Assembly: GCF_001612805.1 (NCBI RefSeq)
Contig: NZ_BDBD01000021.1
Span: 62,001-126,000, forward strand
Source of the DNA: Nocardia coubleae NBRC 108252
GTDB taxonomy: Bacteria > Actinomycetota > Actinomycetes > Mycobacteriales > Mycobacteriaceae
Direction: 5' to 3'
Length of the DNA: 64,000 nt
How positions within the stretch are numbered: the first letter of the stretch is position 1; every line of letters starts with the position of its first letter. Both the position numbers and the translations under genes were made by a program. The notes under the pieces are model-generated. The model was not told the origin of the DNA. It was given only the letters and a program-made list of their open reading frames with translations, and ran no database searches. Positions 50,936 to 58,935 of the stretch are shown here, piece after piece.

Positions 50936-51730
50936 CACAGACGGCTCGTCCGTTGCCACCTGTCGGTGCTCGTACCAGATCGACGGGACGAGCGATCCGT
51001 TCGGCAACCGTTGTGCTCGCCGGTCCTTTTCCGTCGCGCCGATCTTGTCGCAGATTCGACGCACCGCGAGATTCGACTCGGAGGTACCGATCTCGACGGT
51101 TGCGAAACCGGCGTCGTGGATCGCCTCGACCAGCGCGGCGACCGCTTCGCTCGCGTAGCCCGCGCGCCGGTGTCGTGGTCCGATCCACCAGCCGAGGGTT
51201 CGCGACGACGGGTCTGTGGCACCCGGATGCACCGTCGCGCCACCGACGAGGGCACCGTCCGACCGCGCCTCGAAGACAAGCAGCCCGGGAACCGGGTAAC
51301 CCGACCGGACAGCCTTCACCATTGTCCGAGCCTCGCGTTCGGTCCACCCGTTCCCGGCGAGCATCTCCGCATCGATCGCGGCGGCGAGCGAAACCGCGTC
51401 CTGCGGTACCGGTCGGCGTACCAGCAGCCGCTCGGACTCGACGTCCCGCAGCCCGTGGTAGCGCCCCCTGACTTCCTTGTCGACGAGCCCGCTGACCCGC
51501 CACGCCCACAACCCGCCCGCGACAAGCAGGACGCCCACCACGAGCACCACCCAAAGGGCGGTAACGAATCCCTTTGCGGAGGCGCCGGATTCGATCGTCA
51601 ACACGATCCCGACGAACACCGCCGGCGCTCCGACTACGACGATCCAACTCGCCAGCCCGAGAGCGACGGAATGCCAGGGCGCTTGCTGAACGGCCGCTCT
51701 GACATACGCGACTCGCCACCGGGAAGACAT
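50921..51730 (-). CDS. membrane-anchored GNAT N-acetyltransferase
   Basis: 269 residues. Two membrane helices at the N-terminus (about residues 24-45 and 55-77), then a GNAT domain (about 98-245): LVRRPVPQDA, RTLGWWIGPRHRRAGYASEAVAAL with the acetyl-CoA loop RRAGY, and SNLAVRRICDKIGA. It resembles RimJ/RimL-type protein acetyltransferases but with an added membrane anchor, which is unusual. The acceptor is unknown. Confidence 0.8.
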   Translation of the reverse strand: MSSRWRVAYVRAAVQQAPWHSVALGLASWIVVVGAPAVFVGIVLTIESGASAKGFVTALWVVLVVGVLLVAGGLWAWRVSGLVDKEVRGRYHGLRDVESERLLVRRPVPQDAVSLAAAIDAEMLAGNGWTEREARTMVKAVRSGYPVPGLLVFEARSDGALVGGATVHPGATDPSSRTLGWWIGPRHRRAGYASEAVAALVEAIHDAGFATVEIGTSESNLAVRRICDKIGATEKDRRAQRLPNGSLVPSIWYEHRQVATDEPSVSPAG

Positions 51731-51833
51731 GCGCGAACGATATTCGATGAGGTCCGACCGTGCAGATCCCAGCCGACACAGGTCGGCGCAATAGGTGTTC
51801 CAGGCGACATAACCGCTGGTGAAGGGCTGAATG

Positions 51834-51907
51834 TGGGGCGGGTGGGGCTCGAACCCACGACCAGCGGATTATGAGTCCGCGGCTCTAACCGACTGAGCTA
51901 CCGCCCC
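51834..51907 (-). tRNA. tRNA-Met (anticodon CAT)
   Basis: 74-nt cloverleaf on the minus strand. Acceptor GGGGCGG / CCGCCCC, D arm TAGCTCAGTCGGTTAGAGC, anticodon stem CGGAC/ATCCG with loop containing CAT, T arm GTGGGTTCGAGCCCCAC. CAT fits elongator Met; a tRNA-Ile with lysidine at the anticodon cannot be fully excluded. CCA is not encoded. Confidence 0.9.
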
Positions 51908-51992
51908 TGACCGCGGTCTCCGCGGGCGAGTCGCATGGTACCCGGTGGGTTGCGAGATTGACCACTCGTGCGGGGGTGGCGGACCGGTCCGG

Positions 51993-52145
51993 TCAGGACC
52001 GGTTCGCCTTCTCCCGTTCGGTACGTGCGCGGTCCAGACGGTCGCGCTGCTTGACACTTCCCCCTGGGCTGCTGGCGAGTTTGATGACTCCGATTACCAA
52101 CAACAAGACCGCGACTGTCACCCCGGCGACAATTATTCCCTGCAC
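51993..52145 (-). CDS. 50-residue single-pass membrane protein
   Basis: GTG at 52145, no clear ribosome binding site, so leaderless translation is possible. One N-terminal helix (IIVAGVTVAVLLLVIGVIKLA) followed by a charged tail QRDRLDRARTEREKANRS. The downstream side runs up to tRNA-Met. No family recognised; the A/T-rich upstream region (52146-52190) could hold its promoter. Confidence 0.6.
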   Translation of the reverse strand: MQGIIVAGVTVAVLLLVIGVIKLASSPGGSVKQRDRLDRARTEREKANRS

Positions 52146-52186
52146 ATATTGAACTTAACGTGTATTCCGTTGTGCTGCAGGGTAAG

Positions 52187-53191
52187 TTACACTGTCGCGC
52201 CGATCGTCAATACGGTACGTCCGAGGGCGGAACGGTCCTCGATCACGGCGTGTGCCCGGCGCACCTCCTCGATCGGAAATGCCTGGCCAACCACCACTTC
52301 CAGCTCACCGGCGGCCACTGCCGACTGTGCGCGGCGGGCGATGGACTGCCAGTCGATTTCGCCGCCGACGATGTCGAACAGGCCGCGAATCGTGACGTGA
52401 CGCACACTCGCCGCCGCTGTGTCGCCGTTGGCGAAGTCGCCTGCGGCCGAGCCGTATCCGAGGAACAAGCCGCCGTCGGCGGTCGCGGTCAGCGCGCGAC
52501 CACCGATCTCACCGCCGGCACCGTCGAAGACCACCGCCGCTCCCCCGCCGGTGATCTCGCGAACCCGCTCCGCCCAGCCGTCGGAGGAATAGTCGACAAC
52601 AGCGGTGGCACCCAGTCGCTGTGCGAGAGCCAGCTTTTCGGTTCCACGGGCGGCCGCGACGACCTTCGCACCGGCCGCGACGGACAACTGGGTGAGCAGC
52701 GTGCCGAGCCCACCGGCAGCGGCGGTGATGAGTACCCATGAATCCGGTTGCACCCCTGCATGATCGAAGACTGCCAGCGAGGTGCGGCCGTCGTGGGCCA
52801 GCGCGACCGCCTGCACGGTGCTGAGCCCGTCGACGATCTCCACCAGCGTGGCCGCCCGTGCGAGCGCCTGCTCGGCGTACCCGCCGATGGGCAGGCCGCC
52901 GCCGATGCCGCTGGCCGCCGTCTGAGTGACGACGCGCTTGCCGACCCACGCGGGATCGACCTCCGCGCCGACCGCACGCACCACACCGCCGATCGCGCCG
53001 CCGGGAATGTACGGCAGGCTCAACGGGAAGAAGTCCTGTCCCCAGCCCGCCCGCAGCCGGGTGTCGAGGAACATCACGTCGGCCACGTCGACATCGATGA
53101 GCACCTCACCCGGACCGGGCTGCGGCGCGGACAATTCGCGCACCTCGAGCACGTCGACTCCGCCGAATTCCTTGACCTGCACTGCTCGCAT
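52187..53191 (-). CDS. zinc-binding-type alcohol dehydrogenase / NADPH:quinone oxidoreductase
   Basis: 334 residues. Medium-chain dehydrogenase/reductase fold without catalytic zinc residues, with nucleotide-binding segment AAAGGLGTLLTQLSVAAGAKVV and the quinone-reductase features GYAEQALA and VVFDGAGGEIG. It reduces quinones or enones with NADPH. The upstream region carries two palindromes, one overlapping the ribosome binding site (AAGGAG, 53197-53202). Confidence 0.88.
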   Translation of the reverse strand: MRAVQVKEFGGVDVLEVRELSAPQPGPGEVLIDVDVADVMFLDTRLRAGWGQDFFPLSLPYIPGGAIGGVVRAVGAEVDPAWVGKRVVTQTAASGIGGGLPIGGYAEQALARAATLVEIVDGLSTVQAVALAHDGRTSLAVFDHAGVQPDSWVLITAAAGGLGTLLTQLSVAAGAKVVAAARGTEKLALAQRLGATAVVDYSSDGWAERVREITGGGAAVVFDGAGGEIGGRALTATADGGLFLGYGSAAGDFANGDTAAASVRHVTIRGLFDIVGGEIDWQSIARRAQSAVAAGELEVVVGQAFPIEEVRRAHAVIEDRSALGRTVLTIGATV

Positions 53192-53199
53192 CGTGACTC

Positions 53200-53253
53200 C
53201 TTGTGGTGTTCACCGGGACACCACAAGCTTCGAACCTGAAGCGGAGTTCAGGT
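53200..53253 (-). promoter_or_regulatory. two palindromes upstream of the quinone oxidoreductase
   Basis: First: CTTGTGGTGT (53200-53209) / ACACCACAAG (53218-53227), perfect 10-bp arms, 8-nt loop, overlapping the ribosome binding site by three bases, so it could block translation. Second: ACCTGAA (53234-53240) / TTCAGGT (53247-53253), perfect 7-bp arms, spacing like a MerR-family operator. Either could give inducible control. Confidence 0.5.
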
Positions 53254-53348
53254 CAAGGTGCTGAGACCGCTGTCACATATCGCACTTTCGACCCGCACCG
53301 GACGACAGCCGGCGCTCGACCCCGCGGACGCCTGCGCACCACCCGACA

Positions 53349-53726
53349 CTAACTTCCGCCGCCACAACTACTGCTGCTCCCACCGCCACAACTGCTACTA
53401 CTACCGCCACCGCAGCTGCTACTGCTTCCGCCACTGCAGCTACTGCTACTTCCCCCACTGCATCCGCTGCTGCTGCCACCGCCGCAGCCGCTACCCCCGG
53501 AACCCACATCCCCGGACCAGCCGGCCGAACACCCCGACCCACTGTTCGTCCACGTCTGACCAGGCGTCCCATCGAAGAACCCCGTCGCACCGGCCGCCCC
53601 GGCGACCCAGCGCGGGTCGTGGGGGTCGATCCGGGGCGGGCTCAGCTTCCGCACGAGCACGACCACCGTCGTCACCATCAGCCCGATGCCGGCGGCGAGG
53701 AAGAGCAGGACGATCAGGACGGTCAT
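53349..53726 (-). CDS. membrane protein with Cys-Gly-Ser 8-residue repeat tail
   Basis: 125 residues. One N-terminal helix (VLIVLLFLAAGIGLMVTTVVVLV), a linker, then a tail in which cysteines occur at 81, 89, 97, 105, 113 and 121, exactly every eight residues, in units of C-(G/S)-G-G-S-S-S-(S/G); another Cys is at 66. The coding DNA is a tandem 24-bp repeat over roughly 53352-53486. Tails like this are seen on small membrane proteins of unknown role in actinobacteria. Divergent from the GRDP-like gene, 64 bp away. Confidence 0.75.
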   Translation of the reverse strand: MTVLIVLLFLAAGIGLMVTTVVVLVRKLSPPRIDPHDPRWVAGAAGATGFFDGTPGQTWTNSGSGCSAGWSGDVGSGGSGCGGGSSSGCSGGSSSSCSGGSSSSCGGGSSSSCGGGSSSSCGGGS

Positions 53727-53790
53727 ACGTGCAGGCTAACCCGCCGGAATGTTCCCGGCAGCCTTACGCCCAGGGGCTTTACAGTGAAGC

Positions 53791-54297
53791 ATGGCCATCA
53801 CGATCCCCGGACTTCGTCGGCGACCGGTCGATCTGGCGACGGTCGATCGCACCGTCGCCGACCTCGATTTCCCGGACGCGATCTTCAAGACCTGCCCTTG
53901 GCAGCCGCGCGATCTGGTGGAAACCGGTCTGCGCCAATGGTTGCGGTGTTGTGGGGCCGCGCTGCGCGACGATCAGGTGATCGGTATGCCCTCGCACGCG
54001 GTCGACGAGGCCTGGCACGGTTTCATCCTGTGTACCCAGCTCTACGCCCGGTTCTGCGATCGGGCCTACGGCCGGTTCCTGCACCACTTCCCCGACGGCG
54101 TCGCCGCGGACACACCGACCGACGCGGGCCCGATGCTCGAACAGCTCGGGCGAACGGTGGTCGCGTGGTCGATGGTCGCGGCACCGGGCGAGCCGTGCGT
54201 GCTGTGGGACCTGGACCGGCAGGTCGGTGTGGAGAACCCGTGGGGTGTGGACGCCCGGCACGTCGCCGCCGTGGAGCGGCAACTGCACCGGGCGTGA
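53791..54297 (+). CDS. glycine-rich-domain-protein-like (GRDP/DUF1399-like) protein
   Basis: 168 residues. Core motif MPSHAVDEAWHGFILCTQLYARFCDRAYGRFLHH, the His-x-x-Asp-Glu-x-Trp-His plus His-His pattern that I associate with the DUF1399/GRDP family, possibly a metal site. Two cysteine-containing segments (FKTCPWQP and RCCGAALRD). Divergent from the Cys-repeat membrane protein; this pairing suggests that the two act together. Biochemical role unknown. Its end is 4 bp from the convergent EphD-like gene. Confidence 0.65.
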   Translation: MAITIPGLRRRPVDLATVDRTVADLDFPDAIFKTCPWQPRDLVETGLRQWLRCCGAALRDDQVIGMPSHAVDEAWHGFILCTQLYARFCDRAYGRFLHHFPDGVAADTPTDAGPMLEQLGRTVVAWSMVAAPGEPCVLWDLDRQVGVENPWGVDARHVAAVERQLHRA

Positions 54298-54300
54298 GCC

Positions 54301-56067
54301 CTACCTGACCAGTTTCATCCGGCGCGCCGCGAAACGCACCGCGCCGGGGGCGATCCGGTTCACCCGGTACTGCAGCCACGATTCCGGGGTCACCGGCACG
54401 ATGTCGCGGCGCTCGCGCACGGCACGCACGATCTGGTCGGCCACCTTGTCCGGGGTGTAGCCGCGCCGTTCGTAGAGCTTGTCGAACTTGCGCTGGGTGG
54501 CGGCTTCCACCTCGGCCGAGACACCCGAGATACGGGTGGTGGCAACGATATTGGTGTGCACGATGCCGGGGCAGACGGTGGACACGGAGATCCCGCGATC
54601 GGCCAGTTCCGCGCGCAGGCAGTCGGAGAACATGAACACCGCCGACTTGCTCGTCGCGTACGCGCTCATATCGCGTTGCGGGCTGTAGGCGGCCATGCTC
54701 GACAGGTTCACGATGTGTCCGCCGAGTCCGCGTTCGGCCATGGCCGATCCGAAGGCGCGGCAGCCGTTCACCACGCCGCCGAGATTGATCCGCAGCACCC
54801 GGTCGAACTCCTCGGCGGGGGTGTCGAGGAATCCGCCCGCCTGTCCGACACCGGCGTTGTTGATCAGAACGTCGGGCACACCGTGCGCCGCGATCACCGT
54901 GTCGGCATGTGCCCGCACCGCGTCCTCATCGGACACGTCCAGCGGATAGGCATGCGCGACACCACCTTCGGCGCCGACCAGTTCGGCGGTACGTTTCGCG
55001 GCGAGCTCGTCGATGTCGGACAGCACCACCTCGGCGCCGAGGCGGGCGAAGGCCAGCGCGGTCTCGCGGCCGATGCCACTGCCCGCACCGGTCACGACCA
55101 CGAGGTGATCGTCGAATTCCCGCCGGGTGCGGCCAACTTCGGCCCGCGCCAGCCCGCGCGAGACGCCGGCCCCGCCGAGCGCGTCGATCAATTCGGTGGT
55201 CGCGGTGGCCAGCAGTTCGGGATGGGAGAAGGGCATCCAGTGCCCGGCGGGCACATCGCGCCGCCACAGCCGGTCGGTCCACTTGCGTGAGTCGTCGTAG
55301 CCGGCCGGGCGCACCGCGACATCGCGGCCCGCGACGATGAGCTGCACCGGAACCCGGGTGCGGCGCTCGCGCGGTTCGAGCATGCGCTGCACGATATTCG
55401 CGCGGTAGATGAGCAGCCCGTCGACCATGTCGCGACGGAAGGTCGGGCCGAGCTTCACGTTCGCGGCAGGCGTGTCGTTCATGATGGAAACCACACGCTG
55501 CCACAGCTTTTCGGTGCCGATGGCGTTGAACGTCACGCGCGGGAGGCCCGGTGTCATGAAGAAGAACGTGTACGCCGAGGACGCCAGCTGGGTCAGCGGC
55601 TGCCACACATTGCGCGGGGTGGGGCGCGAGAGCCGATCACGCACCCAGGCGGCCAGGTGGTCGAGATTGGGGCCCGACACGGAGGTGAACGAGGCGACCC
55701 GCTCGGCGGCCTGCGGTTCGCACACCGCCTCCCAGACCTGCACCGAACCCCAGTCGTGGGCGAGTACGTGCACGGGACGGTCGGGGCTCACCGCGTCGAT
55801 CACCGCGTAGAAGTCGCGGGCGAGCTCGTCGAGCCGGAAGTCGGCGGTGCGCTGGGTTCGCGTGGAGGCGCCGTGGCCTCTCGTGTCGTAGGCCACCACG
55901 TGGAAGCGGTCGGCGAGCAGTGGAATCACCTTGTCCCACAGGTGATGGGTGTCGGGCCAGCCGTGGGCCAGCACCAGGGTCTCGGCGGCGGGGTCGCCGT
56001 ATTCGAACACCGCGATATCGAAGGCGCCATTGCGCACGACGCGCTCGTTGGCCGGGTCGATCGTCAT
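54301..56067 (-). CDS. ephD: EphD-like alpha/beta hydrolase - short-chain dehydrogenase fusion
   Basis: 588 residues from the ATG at 56067 (GAGGAG 9 nt upstream). Residues 1-300: alpha/beta hydrolase with nucleophile Asp105 (LAHDWGS) and His276 (AGHWMPF), the epoxide-hydrolase pattern. Residues 320-588: SDR with GAGSGIG (327-333) and Y470-x-x-x-K474 (YATSK). The same two-part design and length as mycobacterial EphD, linked to keto- and epoxy-mycolate metabolism. Follows the reductase by about 40 bp in a probable three-gene operon. Confidence 0.9.
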   Translation of the reverse strand: MTIDPANERVVRNGAFDIAVFEYGDPAAETLVLAHGWPDTHHLWDKVIPLLADRFHVVAYDTRGHGASTRTQRTADFRLDELARDFYAVIDAVSPDRPVHVLAHDWGSVQVWEAVCEPQAAERVASFTSVSGPNLDHLAAWVRDRLSRPTPRNVWQPLTQLASSAYTFFFMTPGLPRVTFNAIGTEKLWQRVVSIMNDTPAANVKLGPTFRRDMVDGLLIYRANIVQRMLEPRERRTRVPVQLIVAGRDVAVRPAGYDDSRKWTDRLWRRDVPAGHWMPFSHPELLATATTELIDALGGAGVSRGLARAEVGRTRREFDDHLVVVTGAGSGIGRETALAFARLGAEVVLSDIDELAAKRTAELVGAEGGVAHAYPLDVSDEDAVRAHADTVIAAHGVPDVLINNAGVGQAGGFLDTPAEEFDRVLRINLGGVVNGCRAFGSAMAERGLGGHIVNLSSMAAYSPQRDMSAYATSKSAVFMFSDCLRAELADRGISVSTVCPGIVHTNIVATTRISGVSAEVEAATQRKFDKLYERRGYTPDKVADQIVRAVRERRDIVPVTPESWLQYRVNRIAPGAVRFAARRMKLVR

Positions 56068-56108
56068 ACTTTCGGACTCCTCGTGTGGGGTAGGTCGCGC
56101 AACCGGGC

Positions 56109-57203
56109 TCACAGGTCGAGCACCAAACGCTCACCGCGGGAACGGGATACGCAGGCGAGCATGTCTCCTGCGGCGTGGTCGGTCTCGGAGAGCACGCTCT
56201 CACGATGGTCGGGTTCGCCGCCGCGCACGCGGACCACGCAGGTGCGGCAGAAGCCCTGCCTGCACGAGTACGGCTGGTCGGGGCGGACGGTCAGGATGGT
56301 GTCGAGCACCGTTCGATCGGCGGGGACGGTGAGGACTTCGCCGGTGGAGGCCAGTTCGATCTCGAACGGTTCGCCGTCGACGATCGGCGGCGGCGAGAAC
56401 CGTTCGTAATGCAGTTCCACCTGCGGCATCGCGCGCACCGCGCCGACGACGGCCGAGGTCATCGGGGTGGGACCGCACGCGTAGATCGCGGTGCCGGGTC
56501 CGACGCCGGGCAGCAGATCGGCGGCACCGGGCAGGCCGTGTTCGTCGTCGGTGCGCACGATCACGTGCGGGCCGAAGGCCTCGAGCTCGTCGAGGAACGG
56601 GATCGTCGCCCGGCTGCGCCCGCTGTAGACCATGGTCCACTCCACGCCGAGACGGTGGGCGAGCCGGGCCATCGGCAGGATCGGGGTGATGCCGATACCG
56701 CCGGCCACGAAATGCAGACGTTGTGCGGGCGAACCGTGCCCGGGCACCACGAAGGGGAAGGCGTTGCGTGGTCCACGCACCATCAGCGTGCTGCCCACGG
56801 GCAGTTCGTCGTGCACCTCCACCGAGCCGCCCCCGCCGTCGGGAATGCGGCGCACCGCGATCCGGTAGGCGTGCGCGTCGGCGGGGTCACCGCACAGCGA
56901 GTACTGCCGTAACCGGCCCGAGGGCAGCTCGAGATCCAGATGGGCACCGGGGCGCCAGCGCGGCAGCACGCGGCCCTCGGGCGACTCGAGGCGCAGACTC
57001 ACCACGTCCTGGTCGTGTGCCTCGATCCGGCGTTCGGTGACGACCACGGGCAGCCGGTGGTCGGCGACGCGCGAGCGCGGATCGCGACGGTTCACCAGCG
57101 CGCTCCACCGCAGCCGGAAGGTGGCGATCGTGTCGATCACCCGCATCCCCGGGTCGTGCCGATGCTTGCCGTACAGATCACCGGGGATGTCGCGGACGGT
57201 CAT
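56109..57203 (-). CDS. flavin / 2Fe-2S oxygenase reductase (phthalate dioxygenase reductase type)
   Basis: 364 residues from the ATG at 57203, which overlaps the stop of the upstream diiron gene by ATGA. FAD or FMN domain (RQYSLCGDPADAHAYRIAVRR), NAD domain (GGIGITPILPMARLAHR and CGPTPMTSAVV), and C-terminal ferredoxin domain with C-x4-C-x2-C and a distant Cys (YSCRQGFCRTCVVRV ... MLACVSR). It moves electrons from NAD(P)H to an oxygenase. The gene just upstream is the probable partner. Confidence 0.9.
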   Translation of the reverse strand: MTVRDIPGDLYGKHRHDPGMRVIDTIATFRLRWSALVNRRDPRSRVADHRLPVVVTERRIEAHDQDVVSLRLESPEGRVLPRWRPGAHLDLELPSGRLRQYSLCGDPADAHAYRIAVRRIPDGGGGSVEVHDELPVGSTLMVRGPRNAFPFVVPGHGSPAQRLHFVAGGIGITPILPMARLAHRLGVEWTMVYSGRSRATIPFLDELEAFGPHVIVRTDDEHGLPGAADLLPGVGPGTAIYACGPTPMTSAVVGAVRAMPQVELHYERFSPPPIVDGEPFEIELASTGEVLTVPADRTVLDTILTVRPDQPYSCRQGFCRTCVVRVRGGEPDHRESVLSETDHAAGDMLACVSRSRGERLVLDL

Positions 57204-58099
57204 GACGCCGCCGCGCGTGCGCCGGGCGAGGCGGCGAGGTAGGCCAGCGCCTGGGCAGTCGACCCGACATTTTCCGGGTTGTACCCCGGCTGGAAGGTCG
57301 ACAGCGCGCTCACCAGCAGCGACGGCACACCGGGGATCGCGCCACGCCACATCGCGCCGAACACACCGGCGAGCAACCTCGGATACCCGTGATCGGGCAG
57401 CTGCGGATCCTGATGCACGAGGAACCGCGTGCCGCGCAGGAGCAAGGCGAGGAAGATGGGGAAGACCAGCGTCATCGTCGCGCCGCGGCGCAGGTAGCCG
57501 ACACCGAAGTACTCGGCGACATCATGGGCGACGCTGCGGTGCTCGACCTCCTCGGCGCCGTGCCAGCGGAACAGATCGGCCATACGCGGGTCGGCGCCGA
57601 ACTTCTCCAGGTCGGCATTGAGCACCCAGTTGCCGAGCCAGGCGAAGAAGTGCTCGAGACAGGCGATGAACGCCAGCCGTTCCACCAGCATCTGCTTACC
57701 CGCACGACCCTCGCCGCGCTTGCCGAGCGTCACCCGGAACAGGTATTCCATCTGCCGCTCGTACGGCGCGGTGTCGACGCCGTTGGCGGCGAGCATGTCG
57801 ACGAGCACCTTGGCGTGGGTTTCCGCGTGCATGGACTCCTGGCCGATGAAGCCGAGCATGTCCTCGCGCAGCTTCTCGTCCTCGACGTAGGCCAGCGCCT
57901 CGCGGTAGGTGGCGATGAACATGCGCTCGCCCTCGGGCAGCAGCATGTTCAGGGCGCAGATCAGGTGTCCCGCAACAGGTTCGGCGGGCATCCACTGCAG
58001 GGGAACGCCGGACCAGTCGAAGGTGACATTGCGCGCGTGCAGCGCGACCGCTCCCGGATCGATGTCCGGTCGGGTGGCGCTCCAGCGAAGTAACTTCAT
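57200..58099 (-). CDS. diiron protein of the PF10118-type metal-dependent hydrolase family
   Basis: 299 residues from the ATG at 58099 (GAGGAG 5 nt upstream). Helical bundle with iron-ligand candidates E/H in IGQESMHAETH and HGAEEVEHRSVAHDV, the ferritin-like carboxylate-histidine pattern. Annotated in databases as a metal-dependent hydrolase; the coupled reductase next to it argues for an oxygenase or desaturase. First gene of the three-gene operon with the reductase and EphD-like protein. Substrate probably a fatty or mycolic acyl chain (inferred). Confidence 0.8.
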   Translation of the reverse strand: MKLLRWSATRPDIDPGAVALHARNVTFDWSGVPLQWMPAEPVAGHLICALNMLLPEGERMFIATYREALAYVEDEKLREDMLGFIGQESMHAETHAKVLVDMLAANGVDTAPYERQMEYLFRVTLGKRGEGRAGKQMLVERLAFIACLEHFFAWLGNWVLNADLEKFGADPRMADLFRWHGAEEVEHRSVAHDVAEYFGVGYLRRGATMTLVFPIFLALLLRGTRFLVHQDPQLPDHGYPRLLAGVFGAMWRGAIPGVPSLLVSALSTFQPGYNPENVGSTAQALAYLAASPGARAAAS

Positions 58100-58394
58100 C
58101 GGTACTCCTCGATCACCGCACGATCGTTGTGCGCCCGGGGCGCGACGGTGCGCCTCGCGGGTTGGTCCTGATCGTACAACTATCTCGTACTCCGCGTAAC
58201 ACCAAAATCCTTCATTTGTGTATCGATACGAGATGAAAATCGATCGCTGAGTTATTGCTAACGGCTATCTGGGTATCCTCGATATAGGCGGATATAAGCC
58301 AGGCTTGCCCGTACTACCAGCAACGATGCTGCATAGAACCTCGCAGCCGCTGCCTGGTAGCTGGCCAGGTGTACAGGTGAAGGAGGTGAGCAAC
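58100..58394. other. A/T-richer intergenic region and structured leader of the peptide gene
   Basis: Lower GC than the surroundings. Contains the perfect palindrome GTATCGATAC near 58220 and a long-range inverted repeat CTACCAG / CTGGTAG (about 58315-58361) with inner GCTG-containing pairings, just ahead of the Shine-Dalgarno at 58380-58389. It should hold the divergent promoters of the diiron operon and of the 18-residue peptide. I do not see a confident -10/-35 pair. Confidence 0.5.
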
Positions 58395-58451
58395 ATGGTC
58401 ATCGATTTCTTTCAGTGGTTAGCTACTGAAATCTTCAAATTCTTCGTCTGA
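58395..58451 (+). CDS. 18-residue amphipathic peptide (phenol-soluble-modulin-like)
   Basis: ATG at 58395 with a perfect AAGGAGGTGA at 58380-58389, among the strongest ribosome binding sites in the window. The product is MVIDFFQWLATEIFKFFV. Polar residues fall at 4, 7, 11, 12 and 15, so a helix has one polar and one strongly hydrophobic face (five Phe, one Trp). No signal sequence. A terminator starts 16 bp after the stop. These features resemble membrane-active leaderless peptides such as staphylococcal phenol-soluble modulins or type I toxins. The assignment is by shape only. Confidence 0.65.
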   Translation: MVIDFFQWLATEIFKFFV

Positions 58452-58466
58452 TCAACAGGTGGAATC

Positions 58467-58498
58467 ACGATGGCGCCCACATCAGTGGACGCCATCGT
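58467..58498 (+). terminator. terminator after the 18-residue peptide gene
   Basis: ACGATGGCG (58467-58475) pairs perfectly with CGCCATCGT (58490-58498), and the inner CCCAC/GTGG also pairs around ATCA. A TTA follows. It closes the peptide transcript. Confidence 0.7.
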
Positions 58499-58580
58499 TA
58501 CGTCGAGGGCCCCTTGTTTCCCTAGCCCATCACCGGGTAGGCGGCAACCAGAACGCCCACCACCCAGGAGGTGCAGACTC

Positions 58581-58919
58581 ATGCCGCAGCAAGCGTGGAG
58601 CGACAAACGCGAACGTCAGTACAAGGACATCAAGAAATCCGAGCGTGAGCGGGGCCGCAGCGAGGACCGCGCGGAGGAGATCGCCGCCCGCACCGTGAAC
58701 AAGACCCGCGCCCAGCACGGCGAGACCAAGTCGGGTGGGTCGTCGTCCGGCGGGAAATCCGGCGGCAAGTCGAGTGGCACCTCCCGTCGCGGCGGCCAGC
58801 AGGCCAAGGGCAGCGGCAAGACGCGTGACGAACTGTACGAAGAGGCCCGCCGCCGCAATATCGACGGCCGCTCCAAGATGAACAAGCAGGAACTGGCCAA
58901 CGCCCTCGGACGCCACTGA
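58581..58919 (+). CDS. basic protein with C-terminal Rho-N/SAP-like domain
   Basis: 112 residues from the ATG at 58581 (AGGAGGTG 8 nt upstream). Charged N-terminus (MPQQAWSDKRERQYKDIKKSE), a Lys/Gly/Ser-rich low-complexity centre (SGGSSSGGKSGGKSSG), and a C-terminal helix-extended-helix like the Rho termination-factor N domain (TRDELYEEARRRNIDGRSKMNKQELANAL). It probably binds nucleic acid; related proteins are annotated as plasmid stabilisation proteins or ChaB/KGG-type stress proteins. Precedes the LLM gene by 16 bp. Confidence 0.8.
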   Translation: MPQQAWSDKRERQYKDIKKSERERGRSEDRAEEIAARTVNKTRAQHGETKSGGSSSGGKSGGKSSGTSRRGGQQAKGSGKTRDELYEEARRRNIDGRSKMNKQELANALGRH

Positions 58920-58935
58920 CCCGGAGAGGTTCGCC

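Noticed and set aside
53352..53486. CRISPR-like or mobile repeat
   Set aside because: 24-bp units encode a regular Cys-Gly-Ser tail with no spacers; no cas gene or transposase is present.
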